46,951 nucleotides of DNA from Treponema sp. (GTDB lineage Bacteria > Spirochaetota > Spirochaetia > Treponematales > Treponemataceae): contig JAKSTJ010000017.1 of assembly GCA_024402635.1 (NCBI GenBank), positions 1 to 46,951 on the forward strand, read 5' to 3'. Both the position numbers and the translations under genes were made by a program. Shown piece by piece: positions 34,346 through 42,917 of the stretch; position 1 is the stretch's first letter; each line of letters starts with the position of its first letter. The notes below the pieces were generated by a model. It saw nothing but the letters and a program-made list of their open reading frames with translations. It did no database searches and was not told the origin of the DNA.

Positions 34346-35653
34346 ATGAAAACAAATCGGAAAGGGGTAAATTTTTTCGCTGTTTCTGTAGTTTTTTCAA
34401 TTGTTGCAATTTTAATTTTTGTAAGTTTAATTTTTCTTAGCGAAGTATTAAATGCAAAATTTGAAAAAGTTCAGCACTCTATTGAAACTGCAAATTCATG
34501 TGAACATGCTTCCAATATAATTAAGGATGTTTCAAATGAATTGTCCGAAAAAGCTTATTTTTTTGTAATGACTCATAATCCTGTTTACATGGAAGAATAT
34601 GTAAACGAAAAATTCAATACAAAACAAAGAGAATTGGCAGAAGAAAAAATTGAATCTCTTTCCAACGTTCCAGAATCCACATTAATGCGATTAAAGGTTG
34701 CATTAAATCAGGCCAGTTCTCTAGGTTATATTGAACTTTATGCAATGAAATTAATCTCTCTTTCTCTGGATTACGATAATATTCCTTCACAGGTAAAAAA
34801 TCAGTATATAAAAAAAGAACATCGTTCATTAAGCAAAGCAGAACAGCAGGAAGTTGCCCAGCAGTTTATTTTTGACCAGGGATATCTGGATGCTAAAAAG
34901 CGAGTTAATAATAACTGTGCAAGTATTATTGATGAAATTGAAACAAATGTAAAAGTCAGACTTAATAATGAATCAAAATCATTAAGAAGACATTTGTTAG
35001 TTCTTGATATTATAATTGGTATTTTATTTATATTTTCGACAATATTTTCATTATGTATCTGGAATCTTGTTTTACGTCCACTTGGAAGTCACGTTCATTC
35101 AATCAAAAATAAAGAAAGTCTTAAAGTAATTGGTTCCCGTGAATTGCGTTATCTTGCTGAAACTTACAATGAAGTTCACGAATATGATGCACTTACAAAA
35201 ATTTATAACAGACGGGCTTTTGACGAAATCTGTAATAAATCTCAGGAAGCAAAAAACAGTATAGGTTTACTTTTAGTTGATTTAGATAATTTTAAAACAA
35301 TTAATGATACATACGGTCATGTAAATGGTGATTATGTTTTGCAGGCTGTTGCATCACTTCTCTCTACATTCTTTAAAGCGGAAGGGGATATTGCAAGAAT
35401 TGGTGGTGATGAATTTGCAGTTGTTCTTTCATCTTATTCAGTAATTACTCCTGATTTTATGACCAATAGAATTGAACTTATTAATAAAGAATTAAGAGAT
35501 TTGCATGAAGTTAAAAATTGTTCAATAAGTGCAGGTCTTGCCTATTCAACTAAAGGTTATTCCAGAGAATTGTATGAAAATGCAGACAAAGCCCTCTATT
35601 TTATAAAGGAACATGGAAAAAGCGGACTTCATGTCTGGAACGAAATTTTATAA
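34346..35653 (+). CDS. Membrane diguanylate cyclase (GGDEF)
   Basis: Two membrane segments (about 11-32 and 216-238) frame a periplasmic helical sensor of some 180 residues. The cytosolic GGDEF domain has DALTKIYNRRAFDE at 281-294, LLVDLDNFKTINDTYGH at 309-325 and an intact active site GGDEF at 353-357, so it should make cyclic di-GMP. The usual inhibitory site RxxD five residues before is KAEG here, so product inhibition is probably absent. No EAL or HD-GYP domain is attached. It lies 8 bases after hisG, with no clear promoter of its own and only a weak GGAAAGG ribosome site. Confidence 0.92.
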   Translation: MKTNRKGVNFFAVSVVFSIVAILIFVSLIFLSEVLNAKFEKVQHSIETANSCEHASNIIKDVSNELSEKAYFFVMTHNPVYMEEYVNEKFNTKQRELAEEKIESLSNVPESTLMRLKVALNQASSLGYIELYAMKLISLSLDYDNIPSQVKNQYIKKEHRSLSKAEQQEVAQQFIFDQGYLDAKKRVNNNCASIIDEIETNVKVRLNNESKSLRRHLLVLDIIIGILFIFSTIFSLCIWNLVLRPLGSHVHSIKNKESLKVIGSRELRYLAETYNEVHEYDALTKIYNRRAFDEICNKSQEAKNSIGLLLVDLDNFKTINDTYGHVNGDYVLQAVASLLSTFFKAEGDIARIGGDEFAVVLSSYSVITPDFMTNRIELINKELRDLHEVKNCSISAGLAYSTKGYSRELYENADKALYFIKEHGKSGLHVWNEIL

Positions 35654-35660
35654 ATAATTT

Positions 35661-36656
35661 TTATTTTGCCAGAGAAATGATTTCTTTATAAATATCCGGA
35701 AATTCTTTTGAACCTGATTCAATAATTGATTTACAGGTGTTCTGCCATTCTTCAGAGTTTTCAACTTCTGTAAATTCAGCCCCTTCATTTTTCATAATTT
35801 CCAGAGCTTTTGATTCCTCTTCTTCCGAAATAAGCCGGCAATATTCAGAAGCATAATCTGCAGCTGATTGAAGAATTTCTTTTTGTTCATCCGAAAGAGA
35901 ATCCCAGAAAGTGGAAGAAACAAGAATCTGAACGGCTCCAATCATATGACCATCCATAATCATATATGGGGCAACTTTGTAGAATGAATTTGAAAGATAA
36001 TTTGAAACCGGCTGATCTGCCACATCTACGGTACCAGTTTGCAATGCAGCGTATAAATCTGTAAATGGAATTTCTTCTTTAATTGCTTTTACAGAATCAC
36101 AAATTTCGGGAAGAATTTTTCCGGAAACCCGCATGTGAAGATTTTTCATATCCTGTACAGTTTCAATTTTTGTTGTAGAAAAGAAATTGCGGAAACCTTC
36201 CTGGGCATAACATAAACCCTTTACTCCAAGTTCCATTTCGTATGGTTCATTTAGAATTTCTTTTGCAATGTCAGATTTTGCAAATTTCCAGAAATGTTCT
36301 GCATTGGCAAAGGTATAAGGAATTGTAATTAATCCTGATTTTTTTCCGCCGTATTGAGTAAGATTTGCAGAAACTCTGGCAACCTGTACAGAACTTTCTT
36401 CAGCCTTCATTAATTCAATAATTTGCGATTCATTTCCTAAAACGCCGGAATATTGAATATTTACAGAAATTTCACCTTTTGAAAGCTGTTCCACTTTTGA
36501 CTTAAAGGCCTGATCCATTCGTCCGCAGATTGAAGTTTCAGGATTTACTTCGGCGAGAACAATAGATATTTTTTCTATATTATTTTTTTTGTTACAAGAT
36601 AATAACAAGGTTGAAGAAATCAGAATTGAAAATAATAAAACTAAACTTTTTTTCAT
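35661..36656 (-). CDS. TRAP-type substrate-binding lipoprotein (DctP family)
   Basis: Lipobox LLLSC with Cys at residue 21. The rest follows the TRAP binding fold: SIVLAEVNPETSICGRMDQAFKSKVEQ, EISVNIQYSGVLGNESQIIELMK, YAQEGFRNFFST, MKNLHMRVSG (the conserved arginine that binds the carboxylate) and FTDLYAALQTGTVDVADQPV. Ligand is probably an organic acid. The membrane partners DctQ and DctM are absent around it, so it either serves a distant transporter or a sensor. Divergent from hisB, convergent with the GGDEF gene (stop codons 7 bases apart). Confidence 0.92.
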   Translation of the reverse strand: MKKSLVLLFSILISSTLLLSCNKKNNIEKISIVLAEVNPETSICGRMDQAFKSKVEQLSKGEISVNIQYSGVLGNESQIIELMKAEESSVQVARVSANLTQYGGKKSGLITIPYTFANAEHFWKFAKSDIAKEILNEPYEMELGVKGLCYAQEGFRNFFSTTKIETVQDMKNLHMRVSGKILPEICDSVKAIKEEIPFTDLYAALQTGTVDVADQPVSNYLSNSFYKVAPYMIMDGHMIGAVQILVSSTFWDSLSDEQKEILQSAADYASEYCRLISEEEESKALEIMKNEGAEFTEVENSEEWQNTCKSIIESGSKEFPDIYKEIISLAK

Positions 36657-36700
36657 AAAAAAACCTGTAATAGCGTTTTATTTAATATTAACATTGAAAT

Positions 36701-36729
36701 TTGTATTTGTCATTTTTTTTTGTTACAAT
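36701..36729 (+). promoter_or_regulatory. hisB promoter
   Basis: TTGTAT (36701-36706), 17-base spacer, TACAAT (36724-36729). It rules out the ATG-like start at 36701 and supports the ATG at 36746. On the other strand ATGACA and TAATAT boxes for the TRAP gene may overlap it. Confidence 0.55.
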
Positions 36730-36745
36730 GGGGACAGAGGAAAAA

Positions 36746-37363
36746 ATGGCAAGAATTGCAACTGTAAAAAGAATTACTGGGGAAACTCAGATTGAACTTA
36801 CTTTGAATTTAGATGGTACTGGAAAGTGTGATGTTAAAAATCCTATTGGTTTTTTTGATCATATGCTTAAAAGTTTTTGTAAACACGGACTTTTTGATTT
36901 AAGTGGTGAAATAAAAGGAGATCTGGAAGTAGATCAGCATCACACAATTGAAGATACTGGAATTGTTCTTGGAGAATGTTTTAAAAAAGCATTGGGAGAT
37001 TGTGCAGGTATTTACCGTTCCGGATTTTTTATTTATCCAATGGATGAAACTTTAGTTCAGGCTGCCGTTGATTTTGGTGGTCGTCCATTTTTAGTTTGTA
37101 ATTCTGATTTAACAGGAATTCCTTTAGTTTCTGTTTCTGGTGGAAGAGAAGCCAGTTTCCAGACTGATTGTTTTGAAGATTTCTGGCAGGGTTTTGTTAA
37201 TTCAGCTCAGTGTAATTTACATATTGATGTTATTCGTGGAAGAAGTGATCATCATAAAGTTGAAGGATGTTTTAAGGCTGTTTCAAGAGCAATTCGTGAA
37301 GCAACTGAAATTGATGAAAGACGAAAAGGTTCAATTCCTTCTACTAAAGGTGTAATTGTATAA
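36746..37363 (+). CDS. hisB: Imidazoleglycerol-phosphate dehydratase
   Basis: Histidine-pathway dehydratase, 205 residues, monofunctional (no phosphatase domain, in line with the separate PHP enzyme at 27516). Metal-binding histidine motifs are present: FFDHMLKSFCKHG from 36, DQHHTIED at 63-70 and RSDHHKVEGCFKA near 165. Start at 36746 has GAGG six bases upstream and lies behind the promoter at 36701. rnhA follows 10 bases after its stop. Confidence 0.95.
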   Translation: MARIATVKRITGETQIELTLNLDGTGKCDVKNPIGFFDHMLKSFCKHGLFDLSGEIKGDLEVDQHHTIEDTGIVLGECFKKALGDCAGIYRSGFFIYPMDETLVQAAVDFGGRPFLVCNSDLTGIPLVSVSGGREASFQTDCFEDFWQGFVNSAQCNLHIDVIRGRSDHHKVEGCFKAVSRAIREATEIDERRKGSIPSTKGVIV

Positions 37364-37373
37364 GGATAATTTG

Positions 37374-37826
37374 ATGGACGAAATTATTATTTATACAGAT
37401 GGCGGATGCAGCGGAAATCCTGGTCCAGGAGGCTGGGGAATTGTTGTAATTGCTGATGGAATTGCCAAACAGTTAAGTGGTGGAGATCCTCAGACAACAA
37501 ACAATCGTATGGAACTTTCTGCGGCAATTGCGGCTCTTTCTGTTGTAAAAAATACACCAGCTTTTGCAGGCCGAAAAGTAATTGTAAATATAGACAGTCA
37601 GTATGTAAAAAATGGAATTACTGTCTGGATTAATGGATGGAAGGCAAAAGGGTGGAAAACTGCTGATAAAAAACCTGTAAAAAATCAGGAATTATGGATT
37701 CAGCTGGATGAACTTAATTCTATGCTTGATGTTGAATGGAAATGGGTAAAAGGTCACGCTGGAGTTGAATATAACGAAATCTGTGATCAGCTTTGTAAAA
37801 AAGAAATGGATAAATTTAAAAAATAA
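37374..37826 (+). CDS. rnhA: Ribonuclease HI
   Basis: Cuts the RNA strand of RNA-DNA hybrids. 150 residues from the ATG at 37374 (AAGGA upstream; an ATG six codons earlier overlaps hisB). Catalytic carboxylates Asp9 (YTDGGCSGNPGPGGW), Glu47 (NNRMELSAAIAAL), Asp74 (NIDSQYV) and Asp138, plus His128 in KGHAG, are intact, and a basic handle region (INGWKAKGWKTADKKPVKN) is present. Probably co-transcribed with hisB. A short GGAAA / TTTCC hairpin with six T at 37839-37857 may end the transcript. Confidence 0.96.
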   Translation: MDEIIIYTDGGCSGNPGPGGWGIVVIADGIAKQLSGGDPQTTNNRMELSAAIAALSVVKNTPAFAGRKVIVNIDSQYVKNGITVWINGWKAKGWKTADKKPVKNQELWIQLDELNSMLDVEWKWVKGHAGVEYNEICDQLCKKEMDKFKK

Positions 37827-37882
37827 TCATTTTTTTTTGGAAAAGATTTCCTTTTTTAAAAAGATTTTGACCATATTTAGGT

Positions 37883-38716
37883 ATGGAAAAAATCTTTTTT
37901 TATTTAACAATTATTCTGTGGCCTTTTACCTTTTGCGGGTGCAGTTTCTTTTCAGAAAGCACAATGGAATTTGTTCTTCCCCAATGGCCTCCTTCTGATT
38001 CCTCTGAATATCCTCAATTGTCCAGATGGTGTATAGAATATTCTGGAACTGAAAATCAGAAATTTTATGTTGATAAAGACCAGAAATCTTTTACTGTAAA
38101 AAAAGATAAAGCTTTAATCAGTTCAATTACGGCAATTCCAATCACTTTTGATTCAGATGGAAATGAAGTCAGTTTTTTTAAGCCTTGCGGTATTGTTATC
38201 AATGGAAGAAAAAACAATTTAACCTGGGAAACCGGTTTTTCTGCAAAAGTTTGTGGACTTTGTATAAATGGCTCATTGAATCGTAATCTGGCATTGGATT
38301 TTATTTCAAGATTTAACTGGGAAAGATTTGATTCAATCATTAATCAAAAAATACAGCATGGAATTGAAAGTTTTGAAAATCAATCTCAGGGAAGTTTTTA
38401 TAATCCATGGCAATTAAATTTATCAGAAATTGCGGCTTATATTTGCAATGGAAAATTTTCTGCCGCCTGCTTAAATATTCCATTATCAAAAATAATTAAT
38501 TCGAAACTGGAAACAACCGGAAGTTTTCAAAAGGATTTGCTTTCATCTTTTATAGTTGAAAATCAGATATGCAGAGAGTATGGAAGTTTTTGTTTGAATA
38601 AAGATGTAATAAACCTGTTTTCTATGTATAATAAAACTGGTGTTGTAATAAAATTTACAAATTCTGAAAACATATGGGCAGAAATAATAAAACTGCCGAT
38701 ATATTATATAGAATAA
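37883..38716 (+). CDS. Putative lipoprotein of unknown function
   Basis: Signal peptide with lipobox FCGC (Cys at residue 20): MEKIFFYLTIILWPFTFCGC. The mature part of about 257 residues is beta-rich with few charged clusters, for example KFYVDKDQKSFTVKKDKALI and GIVINGRKNNLTWETGFSAK. No family recognised. The ribosome site is poor: AGG lies directly before the ATG. It begins a plus-strand run with the next three genes; 12 bases separate it from the next lipoprotein. Confidence 0.7.
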   Translation: MEKIFFYLTIILWPFTFCGCSFFSESTMEFVLPQWPPSDSSEYPQLSRWCIEYSGTENQKFYVDKDQKSFTVKKDKALISSITAIPITFDSDGNEVSFFKPCGIVINGRKNNLTWETGFSAKVCGLCINGSLNRNLALDFISRFNWERFDSIINQKIQHGIESFENQSQGSFYNPWQLNLSEIAAYICNGKFSAACLNIPLSKIINSKLETTGSFQKDLLSSFIVENQICREYGSFCLNKDVINLFSMYNKTGVVIKFTNSENIWAEIIKLPIYYIE

Positions 38717-38728
38717 AACTGTTTTGTT

Positions 38729-39901
38729 ATGAAAAAATTATTTGTATTGGCTTTTATTTCTATTTCAATATTTTCTCTATTAAGTTTTTCCTGCAAAAAA
38801 AAGGAATATGTAGATTTATTTTCCAATGAAGAAACTGAATTAGAACAGACTGCCGATACTCATGTGTGGTACAGTTTTTATAATGATAATTTTGTAAAAA
38901 TCAATAAACCTGAACAGGCTGTTGCCAATCCTTTTACTCCATGGACAGAAGCTGTTAGAATTTCTTCTGCAAATGTAAACGAAAAGGGAGCTTTTGCGAT
39001 TGTTAATAGACTTGGAGTTTTATCTTTTAACGAAAATCAGATTTCTCTTGCAAAAGACATTTCCCTGTTTTCAAACAGAACAGCAGGAAATCTTGTTTTT
39101 ATTGATGATGTTCCAATGTTTACAGTTTATAAAAGTTCCTTCTTTAATGATTCAATAAAAAAGCCTGAATATAAATATGATAAATCTCAGCATTTCTTTT
39201 TAGTTCAGTATGATATTGATTCAAAAATTTGTTATCCGGTAATTAACTGTAATAATTTAATTGAACCTCCAGAATCAGAAGTAATTGATTATGTTTGGGA
39301 TGGTTTAAATTGGCTTTGTAACGTAAAAACAATTTCTGACAGTAAAATAAAATTTTCTTATATAAACTGGATGCCTTCTGCACCTTTAACTTCTTTATCA
39401 CCAGTTTCTGCAACCTCAAATATTAGCGTACAGGAAATTGAAAAACAGACTTTTAGAGATGCAAAACAAATTTTAGATTTTTCTAAGGCACCAGACCGAC
39501 TTGAAGCTTTGTTAAATGGTGTTTCTTCTAAAGTTCCATTTTTGGTTGAAGTAAATACCTGGAAAGGTGGATCTGCAAAAACTTACAGAAATAAAGCCGG
39601 TTCCAGCAGATTATCTGAATTAAATGCAAAAGGTCTGATTACTGAAGATTGGAGCGGTGTTCTTTTTGAAGACGGAACTTTTTATTTTGAAGGTTGTTTA
39701 AAAGACAGACACATTGTACGGGGCGGAAAACCTGTTGTTTTAAGATTGCCAAAATTACCTGCTGGCTTTGTGTATTCGGATTTTGTAATTTCTGGAGGAA
39801 CTTTGTACGCCAGTTGGGAAGAGCGGGCTTTTTACAGAATAAGTCGAAGTGGTTTTATTTCTGTAGATCTTGATAAAACTTTATATTCTGAAGTTAATTA
39901 A
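38729..39901 (+). CDS. Putative lipoprotein of unknown function
   Basis: Signal MKKLFVLAFISISIFSLLSF followed by SCKKK, lipid Cys at residue 22. The mature protein has repeated short strands (AFAIVNRLGVLSFNENQISL, GNLVFIDDVPMFTVYKSS, WSGVLFEDGTFYFEGCLKDR, GGTLYASWEERAFYRISRSG), which could be a beta-propeller. No known family. No Shine-Dalgarno site is seen before the ATG, so it may depend on translation of the gene 12 bases upstream. Confidence 0.72.
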   Translation: MKKLFVLAFISISIFSLLSFSCKKKEYVDLFSNEETELEQTADTHVWYSFYNDNFVKINKPEQAVANPFTPWTEAVRISSANVNEKGAFAIVNRLGVLSFNENQISLAKDISLFSNRTAGNLVFIDDVPMFTVYKSSFFNDSIKKPEYKYDKSQHFFLVQYDIDSKICYPVINCNNLIEPPESEVIDYVWDGLNWLCNVKTISDSKIKFSYINWMPSAPLTSLSPVSATSNISVQEIEKQTFRDAKQILDFSKAPDRLEALLNGVSSKVPFLVEVNTWKGGSAKTYRNKAGSSRLSELNAKGLITEDWSGVLFEDGTFYFEGCLKDRHIVRGGKPVVLRLPKLPAGFVYSDFVISGGTLYASWEERAFYRISRSGFISVDLDKTLYSEVN

Positions 39902-39917
39902 AATAGGAATGACTGTA

Positions 39918-41018
39918 TTGAAATTTAGAAAATTATTTTTTCTTACATTTTTAATTTCTCTTTTTTCCGTAAATGTTTTTTCCCAGGAAGTTGAAAGCGG
40001 CTCTGTTGAAGTTGAATCATCGGTAGAAAATGAAATTATTTCCGGAGAAACTTCAGTTCCTGCAGAAGCTGTCAACGAAATTGTACCGGAAGTTTCAGTT
40101 GAATTTGAAGAAATTTCTGAACCAGTTTCAGAATCTCAAATTACTGCAGAAACAGATTTACCGGAAGAAGTTCCTGTAGTTTCAGAACAAACTGTAGTTG
40201 AAAATACAGTTGAAGAATTATCAGTTATAGAAGAAACAAAAGAACCTGAAAAAACTGAAGAACCTGAAGATAAAAGAATTCCTATGCAGATGAAATCAAT
40301 TTCAGAATTAAACGAAGAATCTGCTGCCGACGAACAGGTTTTACAGGATTTTTCTGATTTAGATAAAGAAGAGGTTCATAAAAATCCAGCCTGGTATGAT
40401 GAAATTTTTAATTCTGATATACCATTTTTTAATCGTTTAGATTTTGTTTTCGGCTTTGAACCAACTATTTATATGAATGCACATCCAAAAACAACAAGTG
40501 CCCCTTCGCCAATTGTTTATCCTTTGTATTTTGGTTTTAACTGGCCAAATGACACATTTATTTCTTTTGAACCAAGTTTTAAATTTTTCAGTACCTATTA
40601 TCTTGTTAATAATGATATGGTACTTCCTGCTGAAATTGAAAATCGTACAGTAAATGCTTATTCCTGTATGTTTAATATTCCGGTTGTATTTAAATTTAAC
40701 TTCTGGAATAAATTTGATGTAAAACTTAATTCAGGAATTGGTTTTTTAATTCGTATTCCATCTTTAGCCGAAGGAGTTTCTCCTGATGATTCCGGTTATT
40801 ATGGAACAGCTCAAGATGATTATGAATATATAAAAAATTGGCTTGTATTAAGCTGGCGTTTCCTTTATCTTTCTGGCGGCGTTGATTGTTTATTTAAAAT
40901 TACAGACACTTTATCAATGGGCCCAGAATTTTCTATGTATTTGCCACTTGGTACTATTTTTTCCGACTGGACTGTTGATGGTATGATGGTTTCTGTCGGT
41001 GTAAAGATTGCATTCTAA
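39918..41018 (+). CDS. Outer-membrane beta-barrel protein with Glu/Val/Ser-rich spacer
   Basis: I start at TTG 39918 because AGGA lies nine bases upstream and MKFRKLFFLTFLISLFSVNV is then a clean signal peptide ending before FSQ; the ATG at 39909 sits almost on the ribosome site. Residues about 25-130 are an acidic low-complexity spacer (SGETSVPAEAVNEIVPEVSV and similar). The last 220 residues show alternating aromatic strands (PLYFGFNWPNDTFISFEPSF, VNAYSCMFNIPVVFKFNFW) ending in VSVGVKIAF, as in outer-membrane barrels. Function unknown. The stop overlaps the next start (TAATG). Confidence 0.75.
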   Translation: MKFRKLFFLTFLISLFSVNVFSQEVESGSVEVESSVENEIISGETSVPAEAVNEIVPEVSVEFEEISEPVSESQITAETDLPEEVPVVSEQTVVENTVEELSVIEETKEPEKTEEPEDKRIPMQMKSISELNEESAADEQVLQDFSDLDKEEVHKNPAWYDEIFNSDIPFFNRLDFVFGFEPTIYMNAHPKTTSAPSPIVYPLYFGFNWPNDTFISFEPSFKFFSTYYLVNNDMVLPAEIENRTVNAYSCMFNIPVVFKFNFWNKFDVKLNSGIGFLIRIPSLAEGVSPDDSGYYGTAQDDYEYIKNWLVLSWRFLYLSGGVDCLFKITDTLSMGPEFSMYLPLGTIFSDWTVDGMMVSVGVKIAF

Positions 41019-41923
41019 TGAAACATATTTCAGTATCAGATTTTTACAAAAACAAATTTAACGGAAAAGTATACAAAATTACTGTTGATGCAGGCTGCAC
41101 TTGTCCAACCAGAGACGGTACTCTTTCAAAAGGTGGATGCAAATTTTGCAGCAGTAATGGCAGTGGTGATTTTATTCCTTCAAAACAACTTTCCATTTCA
41201 GAACAGATTGTACAGGCAAAAAAATTAGTAGATTCAAAATTTTCCAGAAAAGCGGCTCGTGGCGAAAATGTTGAAAAAAAATATATTGTCTATTTTCAAA
41301 ATTTTACCAGTACTTACGGAAATGAAGATGAATTAATAAAAAAATATAAAGAAGCCGTTACCGCAGAAAATGTTGTTGGAATTGCCATTGGTACACGACC
41401 TGATTGTCTTGGCTTAAAAATTCTGGATTTTCTAGGAAAACTGGCAGATTCTTTTTATGTTCAAATTGAACTCGGCTTGCAGACTAGTTGTGAAAAAACT
41501 GCAGATTATTTTAATCGCTGCTATAAAAATCAGGTTTACCAGGAAGGCGTAAAATTAATTCACAAAATAAATCCTGAAATTCATGTAGTAACTCATTTAA
41601 TTTTTGGACTTCCTGGAGAAGATTTTTCTCAGATGATGGAATCTGTGGACTTTGCAGTAAAAAGCGGAACAGATGGAATAAAGATTGCCTGTCTTTATAT
41701 TTTAAAAGGGACAGAAATTGAAAAAGATTATTTGTGCGGAAAATTTAAAGCTCTTGAAATGAATGAATACTTAGAATTAATAAAAGAGGCTTTGGAAAGA
41801 ATTCCGGAAAATATTGTAATTCACAGGCTTACAGGGGACGGTCCAAAATCCCTCTTAGTAGCTCCACTTTGGACTGGAGATAAAAAAAGGGTTTTAAACT
41901 TAATAAATAAACTGATGAATTAG
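41018..41923 (+). CDS. Radical SAM protein, YhcC/TIGR01212 family
   Basis: 301 residues with the family's cysteine pattern CTCPTRDGTLSKGGCKFC at 27-44, which binds a 4Fe-4S cluster, and further landmarks YFQNFTSTYG, IGTRPDC, IELGLQTSCEKT and THLIFGLPGE. It belongs with the Elp3-like subgroup but lacks an acetyltransferase domain; the reaction of this family is not settled. Translation is coupled to the outer-membrane protein by TAATG. Its stop overlaps the convergent tyrA stop by a few bases. Confidence 0.93.
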   Translation: MKHISVSDFYKNKFNGKVYKITVDAGCTCPTRDGTLSKGGCKFCSSNGSGDFIPSKQLSISEQIVQAKKLVDSKFSRKAARGENVEKKYIVYFQNFTSTYGNEDELIKKYKEAVTAENVVGIAIGTRPDCLGLKILDFLGKLADSFYVQIELGLQTSCEKTADYFNRCYKNQVYQEGVKLIHKINPEIHVVTHLIFGLPGEDFSQMMESVDFAVKSGTDGIKIACLYILKGTEIEKDYLCGKFKALEMNEYLELIKEALERIPENIVIHRLTGDGPKSLLVAPLWTGDKKRVLNLINKLMN

Positions 41924-42798
41924 CGCTTTTGCATTTCTATACGCTTTTTTCTTACATCATTTAATAATTCTGTAAGATTTTCTTTATCTTCTTTAGAAAT
42001 TAATTCTTCCATTATAGAAAGCTGATTTTTAAAATTCTCTATGTGATTGATTAATTTTTCCTTATTACTGATAAACAATTCTGTCCAAAGAGGAGCGTTT
42101 ATCATGGCAATTCTGGTTAAATCTTCAAAACTACCGCCACCAAAAGAAGTAATTTCAGTATTTTCAGCACTTTCTACCATTGCAGAAGCTACAACGTGAC
42201 ACAACTGAGAAGTAAAACCGATTTTATTATCATGATCATCACTTGTTGTTTCTGTGATTTTTGTAAATCCCATTTTTGTAATCAATTCTCTTAATAAAGA
42301 AAGATTTTCCGGTTTATTGTTTGAATGGGGAATTAAAATATAATTGTGATTTAAAAAGTATTCACCTTTAGAAGCACTAAAACCTTCTTTTTCTCCGCCG
42401 GCCATTGGATGTCCAAAAATAAAATCAGCATTTTGAGGTTTTATAGAATCGTATTCTTTTTCAAGAAGAGCTTTTACACCGCTTATATCAGTGATAATTG
42501 CATCATTCTTAAAATTCTTTGAATTATTTTTCAGAAAATCTAAAGTTGCATGTGGATAAAGACAAATAAAAACAAAATCACAAAGAGAAAGCATTTTTTT
42601 TGTGTCTTCAGGAAGAAATCCTTTATTGATTATTTTTGAATCGGTTGCAGCGTAAAGGGATTCAAGATTTTTGTCCATTGCATAAATTTTACCATTTGAT
42701 TTGTCCGATAAAATATTTGTTCTGATAGCTTTTGCAATTGAACCACCCATAATTCCAAGCCCGATGATTCCGTAATTTAATTCTGAAAGATTTTTCAT
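41920..42798 (-). CDS. tyrA: Prephenate dehydrogenase
   Basis: NAD(P)-dependent enzyme making 4-hydroxyphenylpyruvate for tyrosine. 292 residues: Rossmann motif YGIIGLGIMGGSIAKAIR from 9, VFICLYPHATLDFL, ITDISGVK, FIFGHPMAGGEKEGFSASKG with the catalytic histidine, and the helical C-terminal half with TSQLCHVVASAMV and SFGGGSFEDLTRIA. No chorismate mutase or ACT domain, so a simple form; arogenate dehydrogenase activity cannot be excluded. AGGAA lies upstream. Single-gene unit, divergent from 42918. Confidence 0.93.
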   Translation of the reverse strand: MKNLSELNYGIIGLGIMGGSIAKAIRTNILSDKSNGKIYAMDKNLESLYAATDSKIINKGFLPEDTKKMLSLCDFVFICLYPHATLDFLKNNSKNFKNDAIITDISGVKALLEKEYDSIKPQNADFIFGHPMAGGEKEGFSASKGEYFLNHNYILIPHSNNKPENLSLLRELITKMGFTKITETTSDDHDNKIGFTSQLCHVVASAMVESAENTEITSFGGGSFEDLTRIAMINAPLWTELFISNKEKLINHIENFKNQLSIMEELISKEDKENLTELLNDVRKKRIEMQKR

Positions 42799-42880
42799 TA
42801 AACGATTCCTTTCCTATTAATGTAAATCAAAAACGAAAAAAAAAGAAGTAGGGAGGACTTTGGGATTTTGGAGAAAAAAA

Positions 42881-42909
42881 TTGATTTAATCGTTCTTATT
42901 TCATACAAT
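42881..42909 (+). promoter_or_regulatory. Promoter directly before the 42918 gene
   Basis: TTGATT (42881-42886), 17-base spacer, TACAAT (42904-42909), only 8 bases before the ATG. Transcripts would begin at or beside the start codon. Confidence 0.6.
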
Positions 42910-42917
42910 TATTTAAT

